Assembly (NCBI RefSeq): GCF_001894745.1
Contig: NZ_BBYF01000011.1
Coordinates: 62,001 to 126,000, forward strand
Length of the DNA stretch: 64,000 bases
Reading direction: 5' to 3'
Source: Paenibacillus sp. NAIST15-1
GTDB lineage: Bacteria > Bacillota > Bacilli > Paenibacillales > Paenibacillaceae
Under the pieces are notes generated by a model. The model was not told the origin of the DNA, searched no databases, and worked only from the letters and a program-made list of their open reading frames with translations. Both the position numbers and the translations under genes were made by a program. Below are positions 16,908 to 25,701 of this stretch, in pieces. Positions within the stretch are counted from its first letter, which is position 1. Each line of letters begins with the position of its first letter.

Positions 16908-16941
16908 TTGTTAACCAAATATTATGTTAATTGGTTAACAA
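16908..16941. promoter_or_regulatory. BirA operator of the biotin operon
   Basis: TTGTTAACC and GGTTAACAA form a perfect 9-bp inverted repeat with a 16-base spacer, the known form of the biotin-protein-ligase operator in Bacillota. It lies upstream of bioD, so biotinyl-AMP-loaded BirA would repress the operon. Confidence 0.9.
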
Positions 16942-17070
16942 TTATGTTGTAGTAACGGAAAATTTCTAATCAATACCTACACATCACACTTTACTGTGAT
17001 CATGAGCCTATCAAGCAGGAGAAGTTTTTGGGAGATGTTGTTGTGAACCCAGATAACAAACCTTACAATC

Positions 17071-17104
17071 AAAAATCCCCCCACAACTCAAGTTGTGAGG
17101 GGAC
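17071..17104 (-). terminator. terminator of ptsG-type gene
   Basis: Minus strand CCCCTCACAACT / AGTTGTGGGGGG with a 2-base loop and a following ATTTTTG. It lies about 140 bases after the stop; the rest of the 16942-17243 gap shows no gene. Confidence 0.8.
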
Positions 17105-17243
17105 AGTCATCATCAATCACTGACATTTAGTTCGAAGCTGCTTGTATTTCTCAGTTGCCTCAGTCGGTTGCCAGCAATCAGGTATATAAAACAGGTTGTA
17201 CGTCTTACTTCTACGCCTTATTTCTATAGCTTTCTTCTAAGCG

Positions 17244-18878
17244 CTATCGATTATCACCCGTATCGCGATCCGATGTCTGACGACTGTCTCGATCCTTTGG
17301 CTCTGTATCTGCATCACGATGAACTTCTGCATCTCCACCGTCAGGCCTCAGCTCCATCGATTCCTGCGTGATGAGCTCATTAATCTGATGCTTAATAGTT
17401 TCAGAGCGCGTACCGAATATCGCCTGTACGCTGTTGCCGACCTCAAGAACCCCAGAGGCTCCGAGCTCCTTCAGACGATCCTTATTCACATCACCGGAAT
17501 CCTTCACCTGTACACGAAGCCGCGTAATACATGCATCGAGGGAAGCAATGTTCTCCTTGCCGCCAAGCGCATTCAAAATGCCGCGCGGCAGTTCATTGGA
17601 GGCGGCTGACCCCGTAGCTGCGGCAGCTGCTGGAGCTGTGTCTTCACGCCCCGGTGTTCGCAAATTGAACTTGCGAATTGCAAAGCGGAAGCCAAAATAA
17701 TAGATGACGGCGAGCACAAGCCCAACCGGAATAACAAGCCAGTAAGGCGTTCGATTCTGCAAGACGCCGAACAACAAATAGTCAATAACGCCGCCCGAAA
17801 ACGTCATGCCGATCTTGACGCCAAGCAAATGCATGGTTAAGAACGACAGCCCTGCAAACACCACATGCACAGCAAATAATAAAGGAGCAACGAACAGGAA
17901 AGAGAACTCAAGCGGCTCCGTAATCCCTGTCAAAAAAGAAGTTAGTGCAGCCGAACCCATCAAGCCTGCTACTACGGCTTTGTTCTCCTTGCGCGCTTCA
18001 TGATAGATTGCCAGTGCAGCCGCCGGGAGTCCGAACATCATGAATGGAAATTTACCAGTCATGAAGGTTCCGGCTGTTAGAGGCACCCCATCCTTTAACT
18101 GGGCAAAAAATATTTTCTGGTCGCCGCGAATGAGCTGCCCTGCCTTGTCCATGTATTCCCCAAATTCGAACCAAAATGGAGAATAGAAAATATGATGCAG
18201 CCCAAACGGGATCAGTGCCCGCTCACAAATACCAAATATGAACGCGGCCAGCGCTCGATTCGAATCAAGCAAAGAATGCGAGAAGGCATTCAAGCCATGT
18301 TGAACAGATGGCCAGACAAACACCATGATGATACCGATAATAAGCGAGGTTACAGCCGTAATAATCGGCACGAAGCGTTTGCCCGCAAAGAAGCCCAAAT
18401 AAGAGGGCAGCTCAATCGTGAAAAATCGCTGGTACAGAACAGCTGCGACAATCCCGATTATAATCCCGCCGAACACTCCCGTTTGCAGAGTCGGAATACC
18501 TTGAATCGTAGCATATGCCGAATTGCCAGCCACAACATCAGGTGTAACGTTCATCATGACCTTCATCGTTACGTTCATAACGAAGTAGCCAACGATAGCC
18601 GCCAAGCCCGCTACCCCGTCTCCGCCAGCAAGACCGATGGCAACGCCAACCGCGAACAAGAGAGACAAGTTATCGAATACGATGCCTCCCGCTTGCTCCA
18701 TGACGTTCGTGATGACACTGACTGCACTATTTCCAAGCCAAGGCAGTCTCGCAATCATATCCGGATTGCGCAGCGCATTGCCGATGCCAAGCAAAATACC
18801 TGCCGCAGGCAGGATGGCGACAGGCAGCATAAGCGCCTTGCCTACTTTCTGCAACACGCCGAACGCTGATTTGAACAT
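17244..18878 (-). CDS. ptsG: PTS glucose-type EIICB permease
   Basis: A 544-residue permease started at the ATG at 18878, nine bases after GAGGGG (a TTG at 18887 is the alternative). The IIC domain closely follows Bacillus subtilis Pts[51 protein letters not shown] and [12 protein letters not shown]. After the linker RTPGRED comes IIB with Cys450 in DACITRLRV. There is no IIA domain, so the protein at 6185-6667 is the likely donor. The last 40 residues form an unusual acidic, Asp/Arg-rich tail. No RAT is visible in the 200 bases upstream, unlike nagE. Confidence 0.88.
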   Translation of the reverse strand: MFKSAFGVLQKVGKALMLPVAILPAAGILLGIGNALRNPDMIARLPWLGNSAVSVITNVMEQAGGIVFDNLSLLFAVGVAIGLAGGDGVAGLAAIVGYFVMNVTMKVMMNVTPDVVAGNSAYATIQGIPTLQTGVFGGIIIGIVAAVLYQRFFTIELPSYLGFFAGKRFVPIITAVTSLIIGIIMVFVWPSVQHGLNAFSHSLLDSNRALAAFIFGICERALIPFGLHHIFYSPFWFEFGEYMDKAGQLIRGDQKIFFAQLKDGVPLTAGTFMTGKFPFMMFGLPAAALAIYHEARKENKAVVAGLMGSAALTSFLTGITEPLEFSFLFVAPLLFAVHVVFAGLSFLTMHLLGVKIGMTFSGGVIDYLLFGVLQNRTPYWLVIPVGLVLAVIYYFGFRFAIRKFNLRTPGREDTAPAAAAATGSAASNELPRGILNALGGKENIASLDACITRLRVQVKDSGDVNKDRLKELGASGVLEVGNSVQAIFGTRSETIKHQINELITQESMELRPDGGDAEVHRDADTEPKDRDSRQTSDRDTGDNR

Positions 18879-19081
18879 GTGATTCAACCCCTCATCGCAT
18901 CAAGGTATGTAAGTACGCTAAGTACGCCTTACCTTTCCCTAGTGCAGGAAAAAGTATGCAATCCGATGAAATATGCTAGATCAGACAGTGTAGGGATGTC
19001 GTAGATTAAGCAGCCAAGATGCATGAAAGCAAAAATAAGGCTTGCGCGTGACGCCACGTCATATGGGAAAGTAATTGCAGG

Positions 19082-19411
19082 AGGTGGAAGATTTGGATTC
19101 TTTTTTATAAAGACTTAGGCTTTAACCTAAAAGAAATTCAAGAACAATGCCTTACGTATGAAAATAAAGGAGATCTGAAACGTATACTGCGGCGCCAAAG
19201 CGACCTTCTGTTCACAAAAGAAATGGAATTCCGCTCAGACCGGGCATTCATAGATGCGATGATTTCGTGCATGGAGAACAGTGACTCGATCAATGTGGAG
19301 ACGATCATGGAGCTGACTTTGAATAAACGGAAACATCTTCTCTTGGACTATATCAACATGAACCTTCCACCTCGCAAACACAAAGAAACCGTTCCTTCAC
19401 CCAATGGCTGA
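19082..19411 (+). pseudogene. remnant of a MerR/TipA-type regulator lacking its N-terminal helix-turn-helix
   Basis: The frame reading LFYKDLGFNLKEIQEQ, then YENKGDLKRILRRQSDLLF, matches the second part of a MerR DNA-binding domain and the start of its coiled coil. The first 40 residues, including the recognition helix, are missing: the upstream frame is closed by a TGA at 19049 and has no good start. Translation could still begin at the ATG at 19223 (62 residues). The C-terminus overlaps the following hairpin. Confidence 0.6.
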
Positions 19412-19447
19412 TCGTGCATCCATGTAGCAAAGAACGGTTTCTTTTTA
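19383..19447. terminator. hairpin between MerR remnant and ROK kinase
   Basis: AAGAAACCGTTC pairs with GAACGGTTTCTT, followed by TTTTA on the plus strand. It can end transcripts from both sides, since the kinase gene converges. Confidence 0.7.
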
Positions 19448-19474
19448 TGTCCAGGGAATCGCTCCCATGGCTCT

Positions 19475-20350
19475 CTATTTTAGTGCTTGTACCGCAAGTG
19501 CAAGCGCACCTGTAATACCCGCGCGATCCTGCAATGCTGGAGGCACGATGTAATCCTCGTTCACTTCTAAGATGGCAGGATGCTGAACATATCCGTTCAA
19601 CAATGTCTTCACTTGCTCGCGAATGCGTGGGAACAAGTGCAATTGCTTGGAAACGCCGCCGCCAAGAATGATTTTCTCCGGAGAAATCGTCAAAATGTAG
19701 TTCATGAGCGCTTGTGCCAAATAGAAGGTCTGAAGCTCCCAAGCCTTATGGTCTTCGCCTAACTCGTACGCCTTCACACCCCAGCGCGCTTCGATTGCCG
19801 GACCTGCAGCAAGACCCTCAAGGCAATCCTTGTGGTATGGGCACTTGCCCTCATACGTATCTTCTGGATGACGCTTCACCATAATATGACCCATCTCTGG
19901 ATGAAGCAGACCGTGTACCAGCTTGCCTTCCACGACAGCACCAGCACCAATGCCTGTACCTACCGTGATGTACAAGCAGCTGTTCAATCCTTTAGCCGCG
20001 CCGAATGTCGCTTCACCGAGTGCCGCTCCATTTACATCCGTGTCGAAGCCGACAGGGACATTAAGATGACGCTTCAAATGTCCGACTACATCATATCCGC
20101 TCCAATGCGGCTTAGGTGTCTTTGCAATATGTCCGTATGTGGGACTGTTCGGATTCAAATCAACCGGTCCAAAAGAACCGAAGCCAATACTACTAATCCC
20201 TTTATCTTTAAAGAACGCAACCGTACGATCCATTGTTTCTTCCGGTGTCGTCGTCGGGAACGATTCGATTTGCTGAATTTGTCCATCTTCGGTACCGACA
20301 GCAACGACAAACTTCGTGCCTCCACCTTCAATAGCGCCTAACAATTTCAT
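19475..20350 (-). CDS. ROK-family fructokinase
   Basis: A 291-residue ROK sugar kinase. It has the ATP-binding start LGAIEGGGTKFVVAVG, FDTDVNGAALGEATFGAAKG with the catalytic aspartate, and ITVGTGIGAGAVV. The zinc-binding motif HPEMGHIMVKRH...CPYHKDCLEGLAAGPA is typical of the ScrK/GmuE fructokinase branch, so fructose or mannose is the likely substrate. Product fructose 6-phosphate would enter glycolysis. A strong promoter and a cre site lie upstream, implying catabolite repression. Confidence 0.86.
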   Translation of the reverse strand: MKLLGAIEGGGTKFVVAVGTEDGQIQQIESFPTTTPEETMDRTVAFFKDKGISSIGFGSFGPVDLNPNSPTYGHIAKTPKPHWSGYDVVGHLKRHLNVPVGFDTDVNGAALGEATFGAAKGLNSCLYITVGTGIGAGAVVEGKLVHGLLHPEMGHIMVKRHPEDTYEGKCPYHKDCLEGLAAGPAIEARWGVKAYELGEDHKAWELQTFYLAQALMNYILTISPEKIILGGGVSKQLHLFPRIREQVKTLLNGYVQHPAILEVNEDYIVPPALQDRAGITGALALAVQALK

Positions 20351-20457
20351 GTTTCTCCCTCACCTTCTCAAGCCTGACTTTATCTGTCTCGTTCAGAGGA
20401 GATCCCCCATATGCCAACTTATGATCGCGCTTACGAAAATCGAAAACGCAAATCGAA

Positions 20458-20471
20458 AGACAACGTTTTCA
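20458..20471 (-). promoter_or_regulatory. cre site before ROK fructokinase
   Basis: Minus strand TGAAAACGTTGTCT matches 13 of 14 cre positions and lies directly downstream of the -10 box, where CcpA would block transcription. Confidence 0.6.
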
Positions 20472-20479
20472 TCATATTG

Positions 20480-20508
20480 ATTATATCATTAGGTCATTCA
20501 TGTTCCAA
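20480..20508 (-). promoter_or_regulatory. SigA-type promoter of ROK fructokinase
   Basis: Minus strand TTGGAA, 17 bases, TATAAT. The rest of the 20351-20675 gap has no gene; a weaker plus-strand promoter for trpB may lie at 20602-20631 (TTAGAC, 18 bases, TAAAAT). Confidence 0.7.
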
Positions 20509-20675
20509 TCATATGTCGCATATCATCTAAGATTCGGACACACCTCCTGAACTTTATACCCTTTTTCATCTCTATAAGAAGCTGATGCACCAGAAATAAT
20601 GTTAGACTTTAACCCGATAGTGCGCTAAAATATGGACAAATTATTGCTAATCATTGGAACCGAGGGGGTATTCAC

Positions 20676-21836
20676 ATGACCGTATCAACAGAGCAAGGCA
20701 TGTTCGGGCAGTTCGGAGGAAGCTATGTACCGCCCCAATTGCAAGGAGTGTTGGAGCGTCTCGCAGAAGCTTTCTACAAGTACAAGGACGACCCGGAATT
20801 TATCCAAGAATACAATATGTACGCACGCGAATACGTAGGTCGTGATAATCCGCTCACCTATGCGAAGCATCTGACAGAGAAGCTTGGCGGCGCCAAGATT
20901 TATTTGAAGCGCGAGGATTTGAATCACACCGGTTCCCATAAAATCAACAACGTTCTTGGGCAGATTCTGCTCGCTAAGCGCATGGGCGCACACCGTATCA
21001 TCGCGGAAACAGGCGCAGGCCAGCACGGTGTTGCAACAGCAACAGTATGTGCCATGTTCGGTATGGAATGCATCATCTATATGGGGGCAGAAGATATTCG
21101 CCGTCAGGCATTGAATGTATTCCGTATGGAATTGCTTGGGGCCAAGGTCGTGTCGGTCTCGAAGGGGCAAGGACGTCTGAAAGATGCGGTGGACGTAGCA
21201 CTGGATGATTTGGTAGAAAACTATGCGTCTACGTTCTATCTGTTAGGTTCTGCTGTCGGTCCACACCCATTCCCGTCTATCGTGAAGCATTTCCAATCGA
21301 TTATTAGCGAAGAATCGAAGCGTCAAATTGTGGAGAAAGAAGGCCGTCTCCCTGATGCCGTTATCGCCTGTGTTGGTGGCGGCAGTAATGCAATCGGCGC
21401 TTTCGCCCATTATATTGAGGAGCGATCTGTGCGTCTAATCGGCGTCGAGCCAGATCAAGCGCCAACCTTAACAAAGGGTGTGCCTGGTGTACTGCATGGC
21501 TTCAAATGTCTTGTCTTGTTAGACGAGGAAGGCAACCCTTCTCCAACCTACTCCATCGCAGCAGGCTTGGACTACCCGGGTATCGGACCGGAGCACAGCC
21601 ACTTGAAGGAATCCGGCCGCGCGGAATATGTGACGGTAACGAATGAAGAAGTGCTTGAAGCCTTCCAAGTGCTGTCGAAGACAGAAGGCATTATTCCTGC
21701 ACTTGAAAGCGCACACGCGGTTGCTCATACCTTGAAGCTCGCTCCAACGCTTGGAGAAGAGCAGATCATCATCGTCAACATCTCCGGTCGCGGGGATAAA
21801 GACGTCGAGCAAGTATTCCATATGCTGAATAAGTAA
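20676..21836 (+). CDS. trpB: tryptophan synthase beta chain, stand-alone
   Basis: A 386-residue PLP enzyme that joins indole and serine. Motifs: [24 protein letters not shown] with PLP-lysine Lys89, [14 protein letters not shown] with the catalytic Glu, [12 protein letters not shown], and the C-terminal SGRGDKD. It is TrpB1-like in length. No trpA or other trp gene is adjacent, so it either pairs with a distant TrpA or is an extra copy. The ribosome site is GAGGGGGT. A copy of its last 40 bases recurs at 27504-27546. Confidence 0.92.
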   Translation: MTVSTEQGMFGQFGGSYVPPQLQGVLERLAEAFYKYKDDPEFIQEYNMYAREYVGRDNPLTYAKHLTEKLGGAKIYLKREDLNHTGSHKINNVLGQILLAKRMGAHRIIAETGAGQHGVATATVCAMFGMECIIYMGAEDIRRQALNVFRMELLGAKVVSVSKGQGRLKDAVDVALDDLVENYASTFYLLGSAVGPHPFPSIVKHFQSIISEESKRQIVEKEGRLPDAVIACVGGGSNAIGAFAHYIEERSVRLIGVEPDQAPTLTKGVPGVLHGFKCLVLLDEEGNPSPTYSIAAGLDYPGIGPEHSHLKESGRAEYVTVTNEEVLEAFQVLSKTEGIIPALESAHAVAHTLKLAPTLGEEQIIIVNISGRGDKDVEQVFHMLNK

Positions 21837-21868
21837 GACTAAGGTAGGATACCTATCCTACGCAAACA

Positions 21869-21908
21869 AACAGCCATAGTCCGTTCGCTACGGATATGGC
21901 TGTTTCTG
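21869..21908. terminator. bidirectional terminator between trpB and solute-binding gene
   Basis: ACAGCCATAgTCCG pairs with CGGAtATGGCTGT, followed by TTCTGCTTTATTT. A diverged copy is present at 27576-27615. Confidence 0.8.
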
Positions 21909-21910
21909 CT

Positions 21911-23269
21911 TTATTTGTCCTTGCGGGCAAGATCCAGCTTCACTTGCGCCTGCTGCTCCAGATCCGCAATCGCCTGTTCCAATGTCATCTTATCTCCGGC
22001 TACAGCATGCAGCGCTTCATTCAACAGCGCTTCATACGCCTGATAGAAGCTGTCCGGAATGTTCTTCTTCCACTGCTCGTTCGTATGATGCTTCCCTGGC
22101 TTCAGCATATAAATGGTCTCAGCGCCTCTTTCCAAGCTTCTCGGGATATATCCCGTCCGCGCTGGTAAATCACTTCTTCCTGAACGGGATATGATCTTCG
22201 CCATCCCTGTGCCGTTCATGAACTTGACGAGCTCCCAAGCATCATGTTTATTTGCCGAATCGGCGGCAATGGCGAATATTTGCGTGGCAGAGATTCTGTC
22301 AGTCTCATCTGCGTGCGCCGGATTGATAGGGACGGTTACCATGCCCCAATTTATCTTGGAAGAAGACCCGCCAATGTGTGCGGCAAAGGACGAATCATTG
22401 AGAATCATCGGGGATTCCCCGTTAACGAATTTGTTCATGGCCAATATATAACGCGATCCCGGATCGCCGCTCTGCTCTGGCGGGCGAACGGATACCGCCT
22501 TTTTCTTGAGCGCATCGACCGTTAACTGAAATGCTTGCTTCCAGCCTTCGGACTGCAGCAGCACCTTCTTGCCTTCCGTATCGAACAGCTGCAAATCCAT
22601 CGTATCCGCGACTTCCCGCAATACATCAGAAGCTTGATTATTGATCAATCCATAGGAAGCATCTTCATCCGTCCTTCCGTTATGGAATCTTGCAGACAAT
22701 TCAAAGAGATCCTTCCACTGCATTTTGTTCACCGGCAGATCAATACGTTTCTCCTGAAACATATCCGCATTGTAGTATAAGTACCCAGCCCTGAGCGTAG
22801 GAGCAAGCCCAAATAGGGAGCCGTTACCCTTCTCGCGCAGCATGTCGATCAAACCGGGCATATAACCGTCCAAATCGAATTGCTCCTGCTTGATAACCGA
22901 TTCCAAATCATACAGCTTGCCCATACTGGATAAATGCTCGTACTCATCCAGATTGAGAACAAGGACGTCCGGCTTCTGGCGCTCCATCATGCGCTGCAGC
23001 TTTTCCTGTGGGCTTAATTTGTCCGATGCGTCTTCTCCTTCATTCCCCGACTTGATGATCTCGATTTCAATGTCCGGGTACTGACTGGTAAATAACTGGC
23101 CGTACTTGTTATGGAAGTCCTCCACATAGGGATAATACACCTTCAGCTTCCCGTTGCCTTCACCGCCAAGCCCATCTGGTACGGACTTACTCCCGAAGCA
23201 TCCGCTTATGACCAGGACGATGCTAAGCAGAAGCAGTACAGCCGCCTTTCGTTTTCCGGTTCGCCTCAT
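21911..23269 (-). CDS. extracellular solute-binding lipoprotein, orphan (copy 1)
   Basis: A 452-residue family-1-type solute-binding protein with a signal peptide ending in the lipobox VISGC, so it is probably anchored outside the membrane. Conserved pieces include KLKVYYPYVEDFHNKYG, PDVLVLNLDEY, LFGLAPTLRAGYLYYNADMF, NDSSFAAHIGGSSSKINWGMV and AWELVKFMNGT, the usual layout of sugar-binding ABC proteins. No permease or ATPase gene is near. It is a paralogue of the next gene and of the protein at 60.7 kb. Its place downstream of DUF4367 and sigma/anti-sigma genes suggests sensing or envelope function, but transport with a distant permease is possible. Confidence 0.78.
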   Translation of the reverse strand: MRRTGKRKAAVLLLLSIVLVISGCFGSKSVPDGLGGEGNGKLKVYYPYVEDFHNKYGQLFTSQYPDIEIEIIKSGNEGEDASDKLSPQEKLQRMMERQKPDVLVLNLDEYEHLSSMGKLYDLESVIKQEQFDLDGYMPGLIDMLREKGNGSLFGLAPTLRAGYLYYNADMFQEKRIDLPVNKMQWKDLFELSARFHNGRTDEDASYGLINNQASDVLREVADTMDLQLFDTEGKKVLLQSEGWKQAFQLTVDALKKKAVSVRPPEQSGDPGSRYILAMNKFVNGESPMILNDSSFAAHIGGSSSKINWGMVTVPINPAHADETDRISATQIFAIAADSANKHDAWELVKFMNGTGMAKIISRSGRSDLPARTGYIPRSLERGAETIYMLKPGKHHTNEQWKKNIPDSFYQAYEALLNEALHAVAGDKMTLEQAIADLEQQAQVKLDLARKDK

Positions 23270-23314
23270 TTCTTCACTTCACTTCTCCTTTACATGCCTA
23301 TTCAACGATCTCTT

Positions 23315-24676
23315 TTATTTCACTTTGTCTTGGCGCACCTTCTGAAGCGCTGCCTGTGCCTTCTGCTGTAGTTCTGTCAAGGCCTCATCCACGGTTTTCT
23401 CTTTGTCAATGATGGCCTTCAATGCTTCCTCCCGCAAAGGAGCATATGCACTGTAGAATTCATTAGGAACCCGCTTTATCGCCGACTCGTATTTCATATT
23501 TTTTATTTGCAAGGCATAGAAAGCTTCTGTACTCTTGCCCTGAATCGACTTGACGAATCCGGTTCGCGTCGGCAGCTTATAGTATATAGCAGAGCTTGCC
23601 TTCGCCATCTCCGGTCCGTTGACGTACTTTACAAATTCCCAGGCGGCCCGCTTATTGCTCGAATGCTCGTTAATGGCAAAATACTCATAGAGCCTTGCAC
23701 TTGTCGTTTCATTTGGGTGGGAGGGATCAATAGGGACAGGAACCATGCCCCAATCCATCTTGCTTGCCTTCTTGTTCTGCGGATCGCTAAACTCGCTAAT
23801 AAAGCCTGAGCTGCCAAAGGTCATGGCCGCGTTGCCTTGCAGGAAGAGATTGTTGGACGAAGGAAGAAACATCTCATCCGATTTCTGAACCTGCAGTGCG
23901 CGGGTACGTATTGCATCCGTCATCATTTGATAGGCCTGCTTCCAACTCTCTGATTCGAGCAGAATATGCTCCCCCTTGGCATCGAATTCCTGCAGGCCCC
24001 ATGTGTCCGCTATGCGTTTCAGCATCCCAACCGCGTTCTCATAGCCAGCATATAGCCCCGGCATTCCCGCATCTTCGAAGCGCGCAGCCAGATTGAACAG
24101 TTCTTTCCAGGTCATGCCACCTTTGGGCAGATCTATCGCATTCGCTTTGAATAAATCGGCATTATAGTAGAGTACATCCGTATAGAAAAACGGCGGCAGG
24201 CCAAATAGTGCGCCTCCTCCCTGCTCTCTCACCATATCGATCAAACCTGGCATGAACCCTTCCAGATCGAATTGCTCCTGCTTGATGATCGAATCTAGAT
24301 TATATAATTTGCCGCCCAATGCGTATTCTTCATACTCTGGAGCTGATAGAGTCAACACATCTGGCTGCTGTTCATCGATCAGCTTCGTTAATAGCGTCCC
24401 ATAATCAACACCTTTTTGGATTTGCATCTGCTGGTATAATCCATTGGTCTCGACCACTTCGATGTCGATATTCGGAAATTTGAGCGTAAATACATTTCCG
24501 TATTCTCGAAAGAAATCGCCCTCATTAGAGTAAAGCACCTTTAATTTGCCGCGGCCATCCTTACCAAGCTCCTCCAGCACAGGCTTCGTTCCGAAGCATC
24601 CGCTCACCAGAGCCATAATGCTTACCAGAATCGTGCCTTGCTTCAACCACGAACCCCATCGCATCTCGCCTATCAT
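23315..24676 (-). CDS. extracellular solute-binding lipoprotein, orphan (copy 2)
   Basis: A 453-residue paralogue of the preceding protein with the lipobox LVSGC and the same architecture: GKLKVLYSNEGDFFREYG, QPDVLTLSAPEYEEYALGG, ALFGLPPFFYTDVLYYNADLF, MDWGMVPVPIDPSHPNET, AAWEFVKYVNGPEM. The first ATG sits very close to AAAGGAGA, so the ATG four codons later is an alternative start. The 45-base gap to copy 1 and the 70-base gap to the DUF4367-like gene suggest one transcript. Confidence 0.78.
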   Translation of the reverse strand: MIGEMRWGSWLKQGTILVSIMALVSGCFGTKPVLEELGKDGRGKLKVLYSNEGDFFREYGNVFTLKFPNIDIEVVETNGLYQQMQIQKGVDYGTLLTKLIDEQQPDVLTLSAPEYEEYALGGKLYNLDSIIKQEQFDLEGFMPGLIDMVREQGGGALFGLPPFFYTDVLYYNADLFKANAIDLPKGGMTWKELFNLAARFEDAGMPGLYAGYENAVGMLKRIADTWGLQEFDAKGEHILLESESWKQAYQMMTDAIRTRALQVQKSDEMFLPSSNNLFLQGNAAMTFGSSGFISEFSDPQNKKASKMDWGMVPVPIDPSHPNETTSARLYEYFAINEHSSNKRAAWEFVKYVNGPEMAKASSAIYYKLPTRTGFVKSIQGKSTEAFYALQIKNMKYESAIKRVPNEFYSAYAPLREEALKAIIDKEKTVDEALTELQQKAQAALQKVRQDKVK

Positions 24677-24745
24677 TCTCCTTTGCTTCCGTATCCAAAG
24701 CCGCAGGCAACCCTAACCTGCAGCTTCTGTCTGCCTTAATCCCTA

Positions 24746-25510
24746 TCATTTCTTGATCATCGTTTTCGCGAGCTCGATCATCTCTTCCTCAGTCAATGGA
24801 TTACCAGGATTCGTGGCAATGGTGAATCTTATCCCTTTCTCCGACCATGACACCGAATTTCTAACGAATTGAGGATTCTTCTTCTTTGTTTCTGCATCAT
24901 ATTCGTCAGCAGATTTGTACTTGAACCCTTCGTCTTTAGCATTCTTATCTGTCTCTAGCGTGAAGAGTTCCATGAACAACTTATCATTTCCTTTGGCGTA
25001 CCCCAGCTTGATCTCTCCCACCTCTGGCGATTCTATCTTTTTTGAATACACCACTTTGCCTTTGGCCTCAGCCTTTACTTGTGCCTCCAATTTCTTATAA
25101 TCAATTGAATTCTGGATCTCTCCTTTGACAAAGGTATATCCCTCCGGCATGCCCTCTGGCTCCTGTATGATAGGCCCTTTTAATGTAGAACTATATTTTT
25201 CGTAGTCTTCATATTTGGTGAATGTCGGGAAATTTGTATAGTATAGAAACTCACTTCCGCCATTCAGCTTCTTATCGCTGACATACACGAGATAAACATC
25301 CCCAGGATTTTTTTTGAGCTTTACGATCCTTGCCTTCTCCTCTTCGATCATTTTCTTTTTCTCTGCATCAGTCGGAGCCTTGGCAGCCGCCGTCTTGAGC
25401 GTTATGCTATTGAATGAATGCGACGATGCTGCATGTACAGCAGCGCTCATGGAACCTAGCAGCAGGATGCTGCAAAGTGTAGCGATTGTTACTTTCATTG
25501 TGTTTTTCAT
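24746..25510 (-). CDS. secreted DUF4367-like protein (paralogue C)
   Basis: A 254-residue protein with a clear signal peptide (KVTIATLCSILLLGSMSAA, cleavage after AHA). The body contains PEGMPEGYTFVKG, VVYSKKIE, and the C-terminal W.EKGIRFTI.TNPGNPLTEEEMIELA, a layout I associate with DUF4367 domains; that link is from memory of the family. Many Lys/Glu residues follow the signal. It lies downstream of a DUF4179 anti-sigma paralogue. Two close relatives occur at 27.7 and 28.5 kb. Function is unknown; an extracytoplasmic role is likely. Confidence 0.72.
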   Translation of the reverse strand: MKNTMKVTIATLCSILLLGSMSAAVHAASSHSFNSITLKTAAAKAPTDAEKKKMIEEEKARIVKLKKNPGDVYLVYVSDKKLNGGSEFLYYTNFPTFTKYEDYEKYSSTLKGPIIQEPEGMPEGYTFVKGEIQNSIDYKKLEAQVKAEAKGKVVYSKKIESPEVGEIKLGYAKGNDKLFMELFTLETDKNAKDEGFKYKSADEYDAETKKKNPQFVRNSVSWSEKGIRFTIATNPGNPLTEEEMIELAKTMIKK

Positions 25511-25650
25511 AGGTTATTCTCCCCTCATATTCAAGCGATATTGGTTGTTATTCAGGCCGCACTGCAATGTTATGGGATCCCTTAGGCGCAAGCCTCTATC
25601 CTAATTAACACCACCGCCCTCATTTAGGTTCACTAATTTGGAAAGAATGC

Positions 25651-25694
25651 AAAAAAAATGCTGCCTCGCGTCATATCCTGACGTGGACAGCATC
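25651..25694 (-). terminator. terminator after DUF4179 paralogue 2
   Basis: Minus strand ATGCTG..CC...CGTCA pairs with TGACG...GG.AGCAT, then eight T residues. A diverged counterpart lies at 29366-29410. Confidence 0.75.
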
Positions 25695-25701
25695 GTTTAT
25701 C

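Noticed and set aside
18192-18869. Open frame of 225 codons opposite ptsG
   Set aside because: Antisense shadow of the permease, without ribosome site or recognisable sequence.
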